Shown: one piece after another, positions 26,273-35,853 of the stretch | Position numbering within the stretch: position 1 is the stretch's first letter | How the letters are laid out: each line of letters opens with the position of its first letter | Assembly: GCF_014655715.1 (NCBI RefSeq) | Contig: NZ_BNBM01000004.1 | Coordinates: forward strand, 133,639-197,638 | Reading direction: 5' to 3' | DNA from: Streptomyces lanatus | GTDB lineage: Bacteria; Actinomycetota; Actinomycetes; Streptomycetales; Streptomycetaceae | Length of the DNA stretch: 64,000 bases | Notes under the pieces: generated by a model | The model's input: the letters and a program-made list of their open reading frames with translations, nothing else | Told to the model about the DNA's origin: nothing | Databases searched by the model: none | Position numbers and translations under genes: made by a program

Positions 26273-26490
26273 TGCGGAGATGAACTCGATTGCGAGCTCG
26301 GCGCCGACGGGCCAAGAGGCGGGGCGGGATCGCTCCAGGTGTCAGAGGCGAGAGCTGAGGTCGGCCGCATCACGACCACCATCAGCTGGAGACGTCATGC
26401 CGTCGGGGCACACGCAGCGGAACACCGTCCAGGACAAGCCGCCCGTACCCCGGCCGCTGGCTCCGCTGCCCGGCCCGGGGGTAGAGGAGC

Positions 26491-27948
26491 GTGGCTTCGC
26501 GCGCCGTGCCGATCAGCTCGGGAAAGACGGCCTCGACGTCGCTGTGGCCAGCCGACGAGCCCTGGCCGATGTGCGCCGAACCCGACCCCTACGAGCCACT
26601 CGCCGCTCCTGTCGCGCCGGAGCCGGCCGCGATGGTCCCGGTGCTGCAGCTGTACGCACGGGACGTGCCCGGCCTTGTCCTCCCTGCTGGCACCGACCTG
26701 CTACAGATCCTGTGGTGCCCGCTCGTTCATGAGGACGACCAATGCGCGGCCAACCCCCAACTCCGATGGCGCAGTACGGCACTGACAGCAGGCGCCACTG
26801 CCGGGCAACCGCCTCGCCCCCACGCCGCGGACGAGGACTACCTGCCTCGCCCGTGCACGGTTTCCCCCACTCCCGCTACGGAGTACCCGAACTGGGACCT
26901 GCCGCAGGGACTTGGCACGCTGCTCGGCGAGCGGTTCGAGACCCTCAAGGAGGAACGGGGCTACGACTACTTCGAGGTGGCCACCACCCAACAGAGCAAG
27001 GTCGGCGGCTACCCGGGCTGGACCCAGGAGCCCGACCGGCCCGACTGCGCAGGCTGCGGCAGCCGCATGGAACACCTGCTCAGCATCACCGCCACTGAAC
27101 CGGGCATGGGCCGCTGGCTTCCCCTCGATGACCGGGACCCCGGCCAGGACGGCGCCACGACACCGTGCTGGATGGCGAGGGCCGATCCCGCCGCCCTCGA
27201 CACATTCGGGCACGACATGGACCTGGGCGACCTCGGCGGCATGTGCTTCTTCATCTGCCGCAGCTGCCCCGACACCCCGTACACGCACCGCTATGAGAGA
27301 TCAGAGCAGGCTGACCAAGACGGCACAATGATCGAAAACCGTGGAACTACCGGGAGCCATGCAGTGACACGCGACGACATTCCTCTCATACCAGACGTTC
27401 AGTGGCTGGAGGAGCGGCTGGGCGAGGGCACGCTCTGGCGGCCGAGCGAAGCCGACCTGCCTGCCGAGCTCACCGATGCAGGCAGCCGGGAATTCCTGAT
27501 CACGGTGGGCTTTCCCACCGTCCACCTCGATGTCGTCGACCTCGACACGCGGCACCTTCGACACCCGAGTTGGAAGGAACCGCTCGACGCCGACGAGATC
27601 TACGGAGAGCGCTACCCCGACGACGACTCCCCGCCCGAGAACTTCGCCTTCACCGTGGCCACCCGCTACGACCAGCACCTGATGCTCGACGCGGCGGACG
27701 GCGGCATCACCCACTACGACCCCAACGGATGGGACCACGGCCGGGGTTGGAAGGGGATTGCCGCCAACGATCTCCCCACGCTGGCAGCGCTGCTCGGGTT
27801 GATCGGCGAGTCCAGCGCAACCTTGAGTTCGACCGACGACGCGCTACGCACGGCCGCCCTCACCGAAATGCGCGAGCGCATGATCGAAATGGAACCCTAC
27901 GTCGACGACTGCCCGTTCTGGGCCGAAGTCTTCCAGCAACTGGCCTGA
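26491..27948 (+). CDS. DUF1963-like / SUKH-type fusion protein
   Basis: A 485-residue frame without an internal stop. Residues about 45-270 match a Streptomyces family related to DUF1963/YwqG: VPVLQLYARDVPGLVLP, LQILWCP, EYPNWDLP, KVGGYPGWTQEPDRPDCAGC and GGMCFFICRSCP, with Cys pairs at 186/189 and 256/259. Residues about 303-485 look like a SUKH-family domain (GSREFLITVGFPTVHLDVVD). The GTG at 27364, preceded by GGGAG, may start a separate SUKH gene whose neighbour has lost its stop codon. SUKH proteins often act as immunity factors. The N-terminus (first ~45 residues) is non-conserved, and the start is uncertain. Confidence 0.55.
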   Translation: MASRAVPISSGKTASTSLWPADEPWPMCAEPDPYEPLAAPVAPEPAAMVPVLQLYARDVPGLVLPAGTDLLQILWCPLVHEDDQCAANPQLRWRSTALTAGATAGQPPRPHAADEDYLPRPCTVSPTPATEYPNWDLPQGLGTLLGERFETLKEERGYDYFEVATTQQSKVGGYPGWTQEPDRPDCAGCGSRMEHLLSITATEPGMGRWLPLDDRDPGQDGATTPCWMARADPAALDTFGHDMDLGDLGGMCFFICRSCPDTPYTHRYERSEQADQDGTMIENRGTTGSHAVTRDDIPLIPDVQWLEERLGEGTLWRPSEADLPAELTDAGSREFLITVGFPTVHLDVVDLDTRHLRHPSWKEPLDADEIYGERYPDDDSPPENFAFTVATRYDQHLMLDAADGGITHYDPNGWDHGRGWKGIAANDLPTLAALLGLIGESSATLSSTDDALRTAALTEMRERMIEMEPYVDDCPFWAEVFQQLA

Positions 27949-28110
27949 TCACGGCGCTGGTGTCGGCCCCGTCTGGCGTCCAGCCGGTTCACACGCCCAC
28001 CTCACTTACGAAGTAGGGACATGACCGTGGGGGGAAGGTGGCCGGTCCCCCCTCGCTGGCCAGGCGTGGCGGAGTTCAGGGTCGGTGCACCGCGGCTGTC
28101 GCGTCGGTGT

Positions 28111-30024
28111 TCAGCGTGTGGCTGCCGCAGCCGCCGTAAGGATGCGGTTCAGGACGGAGGCCGGGATCGCCGGGTTGGTGACCGCTGTGTTGGCCGTGTC
28201 GCGGTCGTGCAGCAGGCCGGACAGGACGCGGGCCGGTAGCCGGGGATTGCGTACCGCGGCGTTGCGGACATGGTCCGCCGGGTCGTTCAGCAACCGCACC
28301 GCGTCGGCCGGTGACACCCGGGGGTCCACGGCCGCGCGGCGGCGCACCTCGGCTTCGGGATCCCGGGCCAGGCGTGCGACATCGGCCGGTGTCGACTCCG
28401 GGTCGTCCAGGGCCAGGCGGCGCATCCGCCCGCTGGGGTCGGCGATGTAGCGCAACAGGCCCGCGCGGGGGAAGTTGGGGTGGCTGCGGGGCCGGCCGGG
28501 GTGGCTGAAGCTGCCGTCCCACCAGCGCCAGACCTCCAGCAGCATGTCGGCCGGCGCGTCCTCGCACGATTCCGCGAGAAACAGGTGGACCACCCGGTCC
28601 TCGTCCCGCGCCAGGCGCGTCACGACATCCGGCGGCAGGTGCCGGGCCCGGGCCACACTGCGGCGGACCAGCGGGTGGGACGACTCGGCGAGGCGGCGCA
28701 ACGCGTCGGCGTCACCATGCAGGTCCTCGACCCAGCGCAGGGTGCGCGACATGGACTTCGGGTCGAAGTCATAGCGGACTGCGGCGCGTTGCTCCTCGGT
28801 GAGGTCGGAGCGCAGCGCCACTGCGGAGCGGATGTCGTCCTGCGGGTCCTCCGCGAGGACAGCGACGCCATCCCCGCTCAGGCCCGGGTTGGCGGCCAGC
28901 GCCAGACGTACCGCCGCGTCCCCGCCCCGGACCAGCTCCGCCTCCAACTCGGGTGTGAGGCAACACCGTTCCAGGGCCGGCCGCGGGTCGGGTAGGGCGG
29001 CGAAAACCTCGCGAGGCATGGGTACGCCGGTGTGGTGGGCGAGCCGCGCGGCCGTCCGCACGGCATGGTCCGCGTCGGCCAGCAGCAACTCCCGTAGCGG
29101 CGCGGCGAGTTCCTCCCACCGGCCACAGGCCGCCGTCCGCACCCGAGGATCGGCGTCGACCGCGAGGCCGGGGAGGTGTGGCGCGGGGATCCCCGGGAGT
29201 TCGGCGGCTTGCGCGCGGGACGGGCCGGTGAGGAGTTCGTCGTACAGGTCCTCGGGGAGTTCGACGCCCCAGACGCAGGCGTGCTCCGCCCAGAGCACGC
29301 GTCGATCGGGCGACGGCTCGGCGAGGACCACTTGTATCCACTGATCGGAGGTGAGCTTGGGCCGGAAAGTGTCGGCGGGCCTTGCCCGCACCCGCGCATC
29401 GGGGTGTGCCACGGCGGCGTCGAGGACGGCCGGCCGATCGCATCCGTGCAGGAAGCCCTCATCCACATCCAGCAGCCGGATCAGGAGTTCGTCGGTCGCG
29501 GCCGGATTGAGCCCGATCCCTTCCGCCCAGTGCAGAGGCCACGCCGGTCGGCCGGGCACCGTCGCCCACACCTCGGCGCGCTCGGCCTCGGTCTCGCGTC
29601 CGGCGGCAGCGGCGGCCTCGTCCAGCCGCTCCGGGAGTCGGTCGAAGGCCGTCACCCGAGGCCCGTCCACGCCCGGCACGTGCGCCAGCAACACCTGCCC
29701 GTCGAGGGAGAGCGCCACGAACCCGGGGACGTCCGTCAACTCCGGCACACCGCCGCTCCCGGTATGCCGGACCCGGGTCCACCAGGCGTCGTTGCCGCCG
29801 ATCCGGTGTCTGAGGACGGCCACCAGGAACTCGCCGTCGACATCGCAAAGACGGCGCCACCACGCGGCATCGAGCGCTTCCCGGGCCGCGCCGTCCGGCG
29901 CCGCGATCCCCTGCGCGATCCGCCATCCGGCCTCCGGCGGGAACAGGCTGCCGGGGCGCACCTCCTCGACGACCGTGAGTCCGGCACGCGTGAGCAGGTC
30001 GTGGAGTTTCTCTCGGGGCTGCAC
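28111..30024 (-). CDS. LRV (leucine-rich repeat variant) protein
   Basis: A protein of about 637 residues dominated by degenerate helical repeats of LRV/HEAT type: VNPGLSGDGVAVLAEDPQDD-like units such as LALAANPGLSGDGVAVLAED, HPLVRRSVARARHLPPDVVT, DPEAEVRRRAAVDPRVSPAD and NPRLPARVLSGLLHD. These solenoids serve protein-protein contact. The N-terminal 250 residues are less repetitive. The GTG at 30024 has GAGGA 10 bp upstream; the frame extends to 30120 with other possible starts. No signal peptide is seen. The partner is unknown. Confidence 0.7.
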   Translation of the reverse strand: MQPREKLHDLLTRAGLTVVEEVRPGSLFPPEAGWRIAQGIAAPDGAAREALDAAWWRRLCDVDGEFLVAVLRHRIGGNDAWWTRVRHTGSGGVPELTDVPGFVALSLDGQVLLAHVPGVDGPRVTAFDRLPERLDEAAAAAGRETEAERAEVWATVPGRPAWPLHWAEGIGLNPAATDELLIRLLDVDEGFLHGCDRPAVLDAAVAHPDARVRARPADTFRPKLTSDQWIQVVLAEPSPDRRVLWAEHACVWGVELPEDLYDELLTGPSRAQAAELPGIPAPHLPGLAVDADPRVRTAACGRWEELAAPLRELLLADADHAVRTAARLAHHTGVPMPREVFAALPDPRPALERCCLTPELEAELVRGGDAAVRLALAANPGLSGDGVAVLAEDPQDDIRSAVALRSDLTEEQRAAVRYDFDPKSMSRTLRWVEDLHGDADALRRLAESSHPLVRRSVARARHLPPDVVTRLARDEDRVVHLFLAESCEDAPADMLLEVWRWWDGSFSHPGRPRSHPNFPRAGLLRYIADPSGRMRRLALDDPESTPADVARLARDPEAEVRRRAAVDPRVSPADAVRLLNDPADHVRNAAVRNPRLPARVLSGLLHDRDTANTAVTNPAIPASVLNRILTAAAAATR

Positions 30025-30232
30025 GCGATCATGATCCTCGTCCGATCGCGGTGGGACAAGGCCCTCACTCGCACGACAGGTCATCGTCGTCGGCATGGTC
30101 AAGGGGCGGCGACAAGGCACCCCTCCTCGTCCTGCCGACCCTGCGGCTGGACGCCGTCGCGACCAGCCAGGTCTACCGCTTGTCCAACTTGGGCCCGATC
30201 CACCGCTGGCTCAAGTCCCGGTGAGCCCGAAA

Positions 30233-30994
30233 TCATTCCTGCGCGTCGTCGGTCAGCAACTCCGGCGGTGCCTGAAGGTCATGGGCACGGAACAGGACGG
30301 CGTGCTCAACGCCCATCGCCTTGCCGCCCATCGCAGTGAATTGCGGGATGAAGTCGGCCGGGGCGGGGTGGTCGGGGAGCGCGGCCAGGTATGCGGCGTG
30401 CGCTTCCAGCGAGGCGACGCCGCGGCGCAGCGGCTCGCCCGTGACCTCGACGCCGTGCGTCGCGCCGGAGCCGGCGAGTCGGGGGACGATGAGCCAGCGC
30501 ACGGAGTGCGGTTCGAGGTTCTCGTCGTCGACCTGCTCCGGGAAGACCCACCGGTTGCCCGCGTCGCGCACCGCGTCGAGCGTGGCGAGGCCGGCCGCGC
30601 GGTGGTCGGCCTGGTCGAAGCCGTAGGGCGTCTCGATGTCGTAACCGCCCCCGAGTACGACGTCGGGCTTGAACCGGCGGATCTCCCGGCAGATGTTCCG
30701 GCGCAGGTCGAGGCCGTAGACGAGCACGCCGTCCGGATGTTCGAGGACGGTCAGGTGCTCGACGCCGACGACGGCGCAGGCGGCCTGCTGCTCGGCGACG
30801 CGCAGGCGTGCCGTCTCCTCGGGAGGGTTCGGCATGCCCGCCTCGCCGCGGGTGAGCAGAAGGTAGCCGACCTCGATGCCGAGGGCGGTCCAGCGGGCCA
30901 CGGCTGCGGAGGTGCCGTACTCCATGTCATCCGGGTGCGCGACGACACAGAGCACGCGCTGGAAGGACTTCTCGGGGAGGGCAGGCAATGTCAT
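30233..30994 (-). CDS. PIG-L family deacetylase
   Basis: A 253-residue zinc-dependent N-deacetylase of the LmbE/PIG-L family. The zinc motif is VVAHPDDMEYG near the N-terminus, with the third ligand His in FDQADHRAAGLA. Family members cleave N-acetyl groups from GlcNAc-linked substrates or mycothiol conjugates. The ATG at 30994 is chosen because GGAAGG lies about 10 bp upstream; an ATG 9 bp earlier is too close to it. It is divergent from the PPOX gene. The substrate cannot be deduced. Confidence 0.85.
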   Translation of the reverse strand: MTLPALPEKSFQRVLCVVAHPDDMEYGTSAAVARWTALGIEVGYLLLTRGEAGMPNPPEETARLRVAEQQAACAVVGVEHLTVLEHPDGVLVYGLDLRRNICREIRRFKPDVVLGGGYDIETPYGFDQADHRAAGLATLDAVRDAGNRWVFPEQVDDENLEPHSVRWLIVPRLAGSGATHGVEVTGEPLRRGVASLEAHAAYLAALPDHPAPADFIPQFTAMGGKAMGVEHAVLFRAHDLQAPPELLTDDAQE

Positions 30995-31281
30995 GTCGAC
31001 CATCCTTCCGCGTGGCGGTGGTCGCCGTCCGTCGTTTTCGGGCGCTGATGCCTCGACCGGCGGGGCTGGGGCAGGGTGAACAGGCACGCCGGCAGGCCGC
31101 CAAGTACTCGGGCTGCGGGCCGGTGCCCCGGTTGAGGAAGTCGGAGAAAGCGGCACGATCGGCTGGTGGCAGTGGGCGGCGAGAGACGGTTTTCCGGCCC
31201 GATGTCGAGAACGAGGCGCCCGCTCCGTCCCAGGGACATGAGCGGCCACACGGGGCCGCGTGGCAGAGGAAGGAGACGATC

Positions 31282-31767
31282 ATGGACCCCAGGCAGGTGC
31301 AGCAGGAGCTGGCCGACGCACACGAGCTGTTGAACCAGGCCTCCATGGCGCGGCTCGCGTACAACGGGCTCGACGGGTTGCCGCGTGTCGTCCCGATCGG
31401 CATCTTCTGGACCGGCGAGGAGATCGTCATGTCCACCGCGGCCACGGCGCCCAAGGTAGAGGCGCTGTCGGCCCGCCCCGAGGTCGCGCTGACCATCGAC
31501 GCCGGCGACAGCCCGGGCTCGGCCAAGACGCTGTCCGTGCGCGGCGTGGTGCACCTGACCATCGTCGACGGGGTGGTGCCGGAGTACCTGGAGGCCGCGC
31601 GGAAGAACTTCGACGCCGAGTACGCGGCCGAGTTCGAGCGGAACTGCCGGGCCATGTACGACCGGATGGCGCGTATCGCGCTCGAGCCGCAGTGGGCGCG
31701 GTTCTACGACTTCGGTGCCGGCCGAGTGCCGCAGTTCCTCGCCGAACTTGCCAAGAAGATGGACTGA
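31282..31767 (+). CDS. Pyridoxamine 5'-phosphate oxidase-like (PPOX) FMN protein
   Basis: A 161-residue split-barrel protein: MARLAYNGLDGLPRVVPIGI, EEIVMSTAATAPKVEALSAR and VALTIDAGDS are the beta-barrel stretches that hold FMN or F420 in this superfamily. Strong AGGAAGGAGA lies before the ATG at 31282. It is encoded between two PIG-L deacetylases. The members of this group are hard to assign to a substrate by sequence alone. Confidence 0.8.
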   Translation: MDPRQVQQELADAHELLNQASMARLAYNGLDGLPRVVPIGIFWTGEEIVMSTAATAPKVEALSARPEVALTIDAGDSPGSAKTLSVRGVVHLTIVDGVVPEYLEAARKNFDAEYAAEFERNCRAMYDRMARIALEPQWARFYDFGAGRVPQFLAELAKKMD

Positions 31768-32084
31768 CCAGCTCGCCTTGGACATGGCGCGCCGTGTCGG
31801 GCACAGGGAGTTGTCGGCGCATCGCTCGTCGTAGAGGGCACACCCGCGCCCGGTAGCCCTGGAAAGCTCTCACCTGGAGACGCCGCCAACGTCTGGAAGA
31901 CCGAGCGGCCGCGTCGGGAACAGCCGGTCCGGCCGGCGCGGTTGCATCGATCGAGGGACCGGCGCCACCGGCGGGGAACACGGAGACCACAAGGTCGTCG
32001 CTCTGGCAGGATCCGGGTCCTCGGGGTCGCGGTAAGCCCGCCGCGCACTCGGACCAAGACGTATTTCTGCAGGAGGACTTTCTC
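31768..32084. other. 317-bp gap between PPOX and second PIG-L gene
   Basis: No frame with family resemblance was found. The last 20 bp hold the ribosome site (GGAGGA) of the PIG-L gene, and the promoter should lie here too. Confidence 0.35.
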
Positions 32085-32918
32085 ATGACCGACCGGCCCT
32101 TGACGCTCATGGCAGTACACGCCCACCCCGACGACGAGGCCACCGGAACCGGAGGGGTCCTCGCGCGGTATGCGGCGGAAGGCATCCGTACGGTTCTCGT
32201 GACGTGTACCGACGGCAGTTGCGGTGATGGACCGGGGGGTGTCAAGCCGGGCGATCCCGGGCACGATCCGGCGGCGGTCGCACTGATGCGCCGTCAGGAA
32301 CTCGAGGCGAGCTGTGGCGTCCTGAAGATCAGCGATCTGGAGATGCTGGACTATGCCGACTCCGGGATGATGGGCTGGCCGAGCAACGACGCCCCCGGAT
32401 CCTTCTGGCAGACCCCCGTGGCGGAAGGCGCGGCCCGACTCGCGGAACTCATGCGGCACTACCGGCCCGATGTGGTCGTCACCTATGACGAGAACGGCTT
32501 CTACGGCCACCCCGACCACATCCAGGCCAACCGCATCACGATGGCGGCGCTGGAGATGACCGCGCTGAATCCGAAGGTGTACTGGACGACGATGCCCCGC
32601 TCGATGATGCAGCGGTTCGGTGAGACCATGCGCGAGTTCGGTGAGGACATGCCGGAGCCGGATCCTGCCGAGGCTGCCGCGCTGGCCGAGATCGGCCTCC
32701 CCGACGATGAGATCACCACGTGGGTGGACACCACCGCCTTCAGCGGTCAGAAGTTCGACGCGCTGGCCGCGCACGCCAGTCAGGGCGAGAACATCTTCTT
32801 CCTCAAGATGGGCAAGGAGCGCTTCGGCGAGCTGATGGGCATGGAGACCTTCGTACGTGTCCACGACGCCACCGGCGCGGCCGTACCCGAGAACGATCTC
32901 TTCGCCGGACTGCGCTGA
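32085..32918 (+). CDS. PIG-L family deacetylase (Mca/MshB-like)
   Basis: A 277-residue zinc amidase. The N-terminal motif VHAHPDDEATGTGGVLARYA and the motif YGHPDHIQANRITM resemble the MshB/Mca group, which acts in mycothiol synthesis or detoxification in actinobacteria. The start follows CAGGAGGA. It is about 24% longer than a minimal PIG-L domain because of a C-terminal extension, as is common in that group. Because core mshB and mca usually lie elsewhere, this may be a paralogue with another amide substrate. Confidence 0.85.
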   Translation: MTDRPLTLMAVHAHPDDEATGTGGVLARYAAEGIRTVLVTCTDGSCGDGPGGVKPGDPGHDPAAVALMRRQELEASCGVLKISDLEMLDYADSGMMGWPSNDAPGSFWQTPVAEGAARLAELMRHYRPDVVVTYDENGFYGHPDHIQANRITMAALEMTALNPKVYWTTMPRSMMQRFGETMREFGEDMPEPDPAEAAALAEIGLPDDEITTWVDTTAFSGQKFDALAAHASQGENIFFLKMGKERFGELMGMETFVRVHDATGAAVPENDLFAGLR

Positions 32919-33165
32919 TCCACCCATCCGGAGCGGAACTCGGGGGAAGCTCATCGGCCGCACGGCGCGATCGAGCGCGTCACACACCCCGGAGACTCGT
33001 CCACGCGGGTTCCGCTCCGGCAGCCCGCGACCAGGTGGGCAGGCACTCGCCCGGCGGTCTGCTCCGATCAGGACAGACCGCCGAGGGAAGGACACAAAGC
33101 TGAGACTCCGCTGTCCGACAGGCCGTGGGATTCCGGAAGGAACTGCAGGTCACGCGAGTCTGGCG

Positions 33166-33483
33166 TCAGGGGGAACAAGCCTTCATGCCCTGGAAGCCGG
33201 CTCCCGGATGGGGCCGATCGTGGGTCCACTGCCTGCCGCCGTGGAAGGGTAGGCACCAGCTGTCAGGTGCCTTACTCCAAACGAACTTGCGATATATCTT
33301 GTCGTCGGCATCGTCGCAGTAGCCCTTCGCCCAGGCCGTGTCTCCCTTGATTCCGGCCAGGACAAAGCAACCATTGCCGGCGGATGCCGGGGGCGCGGTC
33401 GTCAGGCTCAGTCCGGCACTTGACAGCAGGACCGCGGCGGACATCAGACCGACCGCTTTGGCGCGTCGCGTACGTGGTTGCAT
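33166..33483 (-). CDS. Small secreted cysteine-containing protein
   Basis: A 105-residue protein with a Sec signal peptide (about 1-35: RRAKAVGLMSAAVLLSSAG, cleavage after PASA). The mature ~70 residues contain four cysteines (NGCFV, GYCDD, SWCLP, KACSP), which could form two disulfides. Start preceded by GAAGGGGG. I do not recognise the family. Size and cysteine spacing fit a small extracellular protein, but no function can be stated. Confidence 0.65.
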   Translation of the reverse strand: MQPRTRRAKAVGLMSAAVLLSSAGLSLTTAPPASAGNGCFVLAGIKGDTAWAKGYCDDADDKIYRKFVWSKAPDSWCLPFHGGRQWTHDRPHPGAGFQGMKACSP

Positions 33484-33805
33484 GCTTCCCCCTTCATCGC
33501 CGCGCCAGTTCCGACAGCGCGTTCGTGTCTGCTCGACTGTGGCATGGGGTGGACGAGACGCGGCACCTATAACAATTCAGAGGGTCGGTACGTGCGTGAG
33601 ACTTGGCTGGCGAAGCGCCTCTGCTCGCCAGGAACCCGCGCCTTCGACCCCGGTTTCGCCCGTCCGCGTTCAAACCCACTGGCCGCGTCGGTACGTGCGG
33701 CGGGAGGACCGCGGAGGCGGCGACTGCCTGCCCCGTCACGGCTGGGCAATGGCGCCCTGTCCGCCGCCAGTCGGGCCGAGTCGTTGAGCCATTCTCACCG
33801 AGTCA
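33484..33805. other. 322-bp gap, no recognised feature
   Basis: It lies between the small secreted protein start and the end of the response regulator gene. Several frames overlap here on both strands; none has a ribosome site with family resemblance. The promoter of the secreted protein should be at 33484-33560. Confidence 0.35.
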
Positions 33806-34462
33806 CTACGTCAACTCCAGCAGACCCCGGCGGACCGCCTCGGAGACCGCCGCCGCCCTGTTGTCGACGCCGAGCTTGCGGTAGATGCGCACCAGGTGGG
33901 TCTTGACGGTCGCTTCGCTGAGGTAGAGGGAGCCGGCGATGGAGCGGTTGCTGTGACCGTCGGCCATCAGGCGCACGACCTCCCTCTCCCGGCTGGTCAA
34001 GTGCGCCCCGGGATCGTCCCGTTGGCCGACGAGGCCGCCGACGACCTCCGATGCGAGCCCCACCCCGCCCACCGCGGCGCTGCGTACGGCCCGGAAGAGA
34101 TCCTCGGGCAGCCCGGCCTTGAGTACGTAGCCGCGAGCGCCGGCCTCCAGCGCGCGCACGACGTCGACGCGCCCGGAGAAACTGGTCAGCATCACCACCG
34201 GCACCCCCGGAGCCTCGGCGGCCAGCGCACGGACCGCCTCGACACCGTCGGCCACGCCGCTTCCGCGCGCGGCGCCCTCGAACCGCAGGTCCATCAGTAC
34301 GACGTCCGGTGACAGAGCCACGGTGAGTCGCACGGCCTCCTGGGGGTCGGCCGACTCCGCGATCACTTCGAGGTCCGCCTCGCCCTCCAGCAGGGCCCGC
34401 AGCCCTGCTCGGACGACCGCGTGGTCGTCGGCGATCAGCAGCCGCAGCGAGGACGCCGTCAT
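33806..34462 (-). CDS. NarL-type response regulator (SenR-like)
   Basis: A 218-residue regulator with a receiver domain (LLIADDHAVVRAGLRALLEG; phospho-acceptor in DVVLMDLRFEG) and a LuxR HTH (LTSREREVVRLMADGHSNRS, SEATVKTHLVRIYRKLGVDN). It overlaps its kinase by ATGA. The output domain is close to that of SenR at 50598 in this window (SEATVKTHLNRIYNKLGVNT), so the two are paralogues. Confidence 0.9.
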   Translation of the reverse strand: MTASSLRLLIADDHAVVRAGLRALLEGEADLEVIAESADPQEAVRLTVALSPDVVLMDLRFEGAARGSGVADGVEAVRALAAEAPGVPVVMLTSFSGRVDVVRALEAGARGYVLKAGLPEDLFRAVRSAAVGGVGLASEVVGGLVGQRDDPGAHLTSREREVVRLMADGHSNRSIAGSLYLSEATVKTHLVRIYRKLGVDNRAAAVSEAVRRGLLELT

Positions 34463-35727
34463 CGGACCGCCGCCGTGGAGCTCACAGGCCGGAGCGCACC
34501 GGCCCCCGGACGGGCAGGGACCGTGGCCCGGATCCGCGTGCCCTGCCGCGGGGCGCTGTCGACGACCAGATCACCGCCGTACTCCCGCAGCCGCGCCCGA
34601 GCCGCCGGCAGCCCGAATCCGCGATCTGCCCCGCCCGAGGGGCGTTCGTCGCCCACGCGGGCGAGGTCGAAGCCGACACCGTCGTCGCGTACGTCCAGTT
34701 CGACGCGGTCGGCTGTCTGATGCAGTGTTACGAGCAGGGTCGTCGCCCGAGCGTGCTCGCGCACATTGGCGAGCGTGCCCTGGGCCACCCGGAACAGGGT
34801 GATCGCGGCCTGTTCGTCCAGGTCGGGGCGGTGGGTGCCGACGGAGCGGAACCGCACGTCCGTAGCGGTGCCGTGCTCCTGCGCGCGCAGGCACAGCAGT
34901 TTCAGGGAGCCTTCCAGCCCTTCCTCCGCGACCACGGTAGGAGTGAGGTCCCGGATCATCCGCCGGGTTTCCGTGAGACCCGCGTCCAGCCCGTCGATGA
35001 CCGCACGCAGCCGCGTACGCGCGACGTCCGGCCTCGCCTCCCAGTCCCGCTCGGCGGCCTGCAACAGCATCAGGCTGCCCGACAGGTCCTGGGCGAGCGT
35101 GTCGTGCAGATCCCGCGCGATGCGCCCGCGCTCCTCCAGCACGCCCGCCCGGCGCTGCTCCCGCGCCAGTACGTCACGTGTGTTCCGCAACTCCTCCACC
35201 AGGCGCTGGCGCTTCGCGGCATCCCGCCGCTGGGCCTGGTACAGGGCCACCGTGCCCCACACGGCCGCCACCGGGATCAGCACCATCTCGGCGTCGAAGC
35301 CGCCCGCGCTGCGGCTGAGCTGCCCGAACAGCACCAGAGTGATGGCCCCTACTGCGACCGTGGCCGCTCGGGCACCGAGGGCGCGAAGTGCCGCGCAGGC
35401 GAGGGGCACGGCGCACCACACGTACGCACCGGTCAGCGGCGGCGGAATGAGGAACACGAGGTACGCCCACTGCAGGACCAGCGCCACCACCCAGATGTGC
35501 CGGGCGAGCGGGCCCAGTCGACGTTCGAGTGCCAACCCTGCCGCGTACGTCCCGGCCAGCAGGGTGCCGACGGCCACGATGTCCCAGCACAGCTCGATGT
35601 TCAACCGGGTCAGCCGGACCAGCGCCGCCCCGACGACGAGGAAGAAGACAAGGTGTGTCAGGTGGTGCGGAGCCAGCCGGCGGCCCGGGCCGGGCGCCGG
35701 CGGCTGCGGGCGACGGGTGTCGGACAC
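34459..35727 (-). CDS. Sensor histidine kinase (SenS-like)
   Basis: A 422-residue kinase with about five membrane helices in residues 22-165. The HisKA_3 motif GRIARDLHDTLAQDLS has phospho-acceptor His208, and the HATPase_c domain shows VAQGTLANVREHARA, LDVRDDGVGFDL and GFGLPAARARLREYGG. It resembles SenS at 49396 in layout and in the phospho-acceptor region (EIHDTLAQGLS). Upstream on the same strand, beyond a terminator, lies an exported solute-binding protein; SenS likewise has an exported ligand protein next door. Confidence 0.88.
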   Translation of the reverse strand: MSDTRRPQPPAPGPGRRLAPHHLTHLVFFLVVGAALVRLTRLNIELCWDIVAVGTLLAGTYAAGLALERRLGPLARHIWVVALVLQWAYLVFLIPPPLTGAYVWCAVPLACAALRALGARAATVAVGAITLVLFGQLSRSAGGFDAEMVLIPVAAVWGTVALYQAQRRDAAKRQRLVEELRNTRDVLAREQRRAGVLEERGRIARDLHDTLAQDLSGSLMLLQAAERDWEARPDVARTRLRAVIDGLDAGLTETRRMIRDLTPTVVAEEGLEGSLKLLCLRAQEHGTATDVRFRSVGTHRPDLDEQAAITLFRVAQGTLANVREHARATTLLVTLHQTADRVELDVRDDGVGFDLARVGDERPSGGADRGFGLPAARARLREYGGDLVVDSAPRQGTRIRATVPARPGAGALRPVSSTAAVR

Positions 35728-35800
35728 GGCAAACCCCCTGGAGGAATGATCCGTCGGGGTCGCCGAGTCTATCCGTCACCTGTATGGACGCGGTGAAGAC

Positions 35801-35845
35801 GGGGTTGCCGGCCCGTCGAGCTGGGGAGTGCGGGCCGGCAACCCC
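35801..35845 (-). terminator. Hairpin terminator after the Tat solute-binding protein gene
   Basis: A perfect 15-bp stem, GGGGTTGCCGGCCCG / CGGGCCGGCAACCCC, with a 15-base loop, lies 9 bp beyond the stop of the 35854-37002 gene. It separates that gene from the kinase. Confidence 0.75.
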
Positions 35846-35853
35846 GCCGCGGT

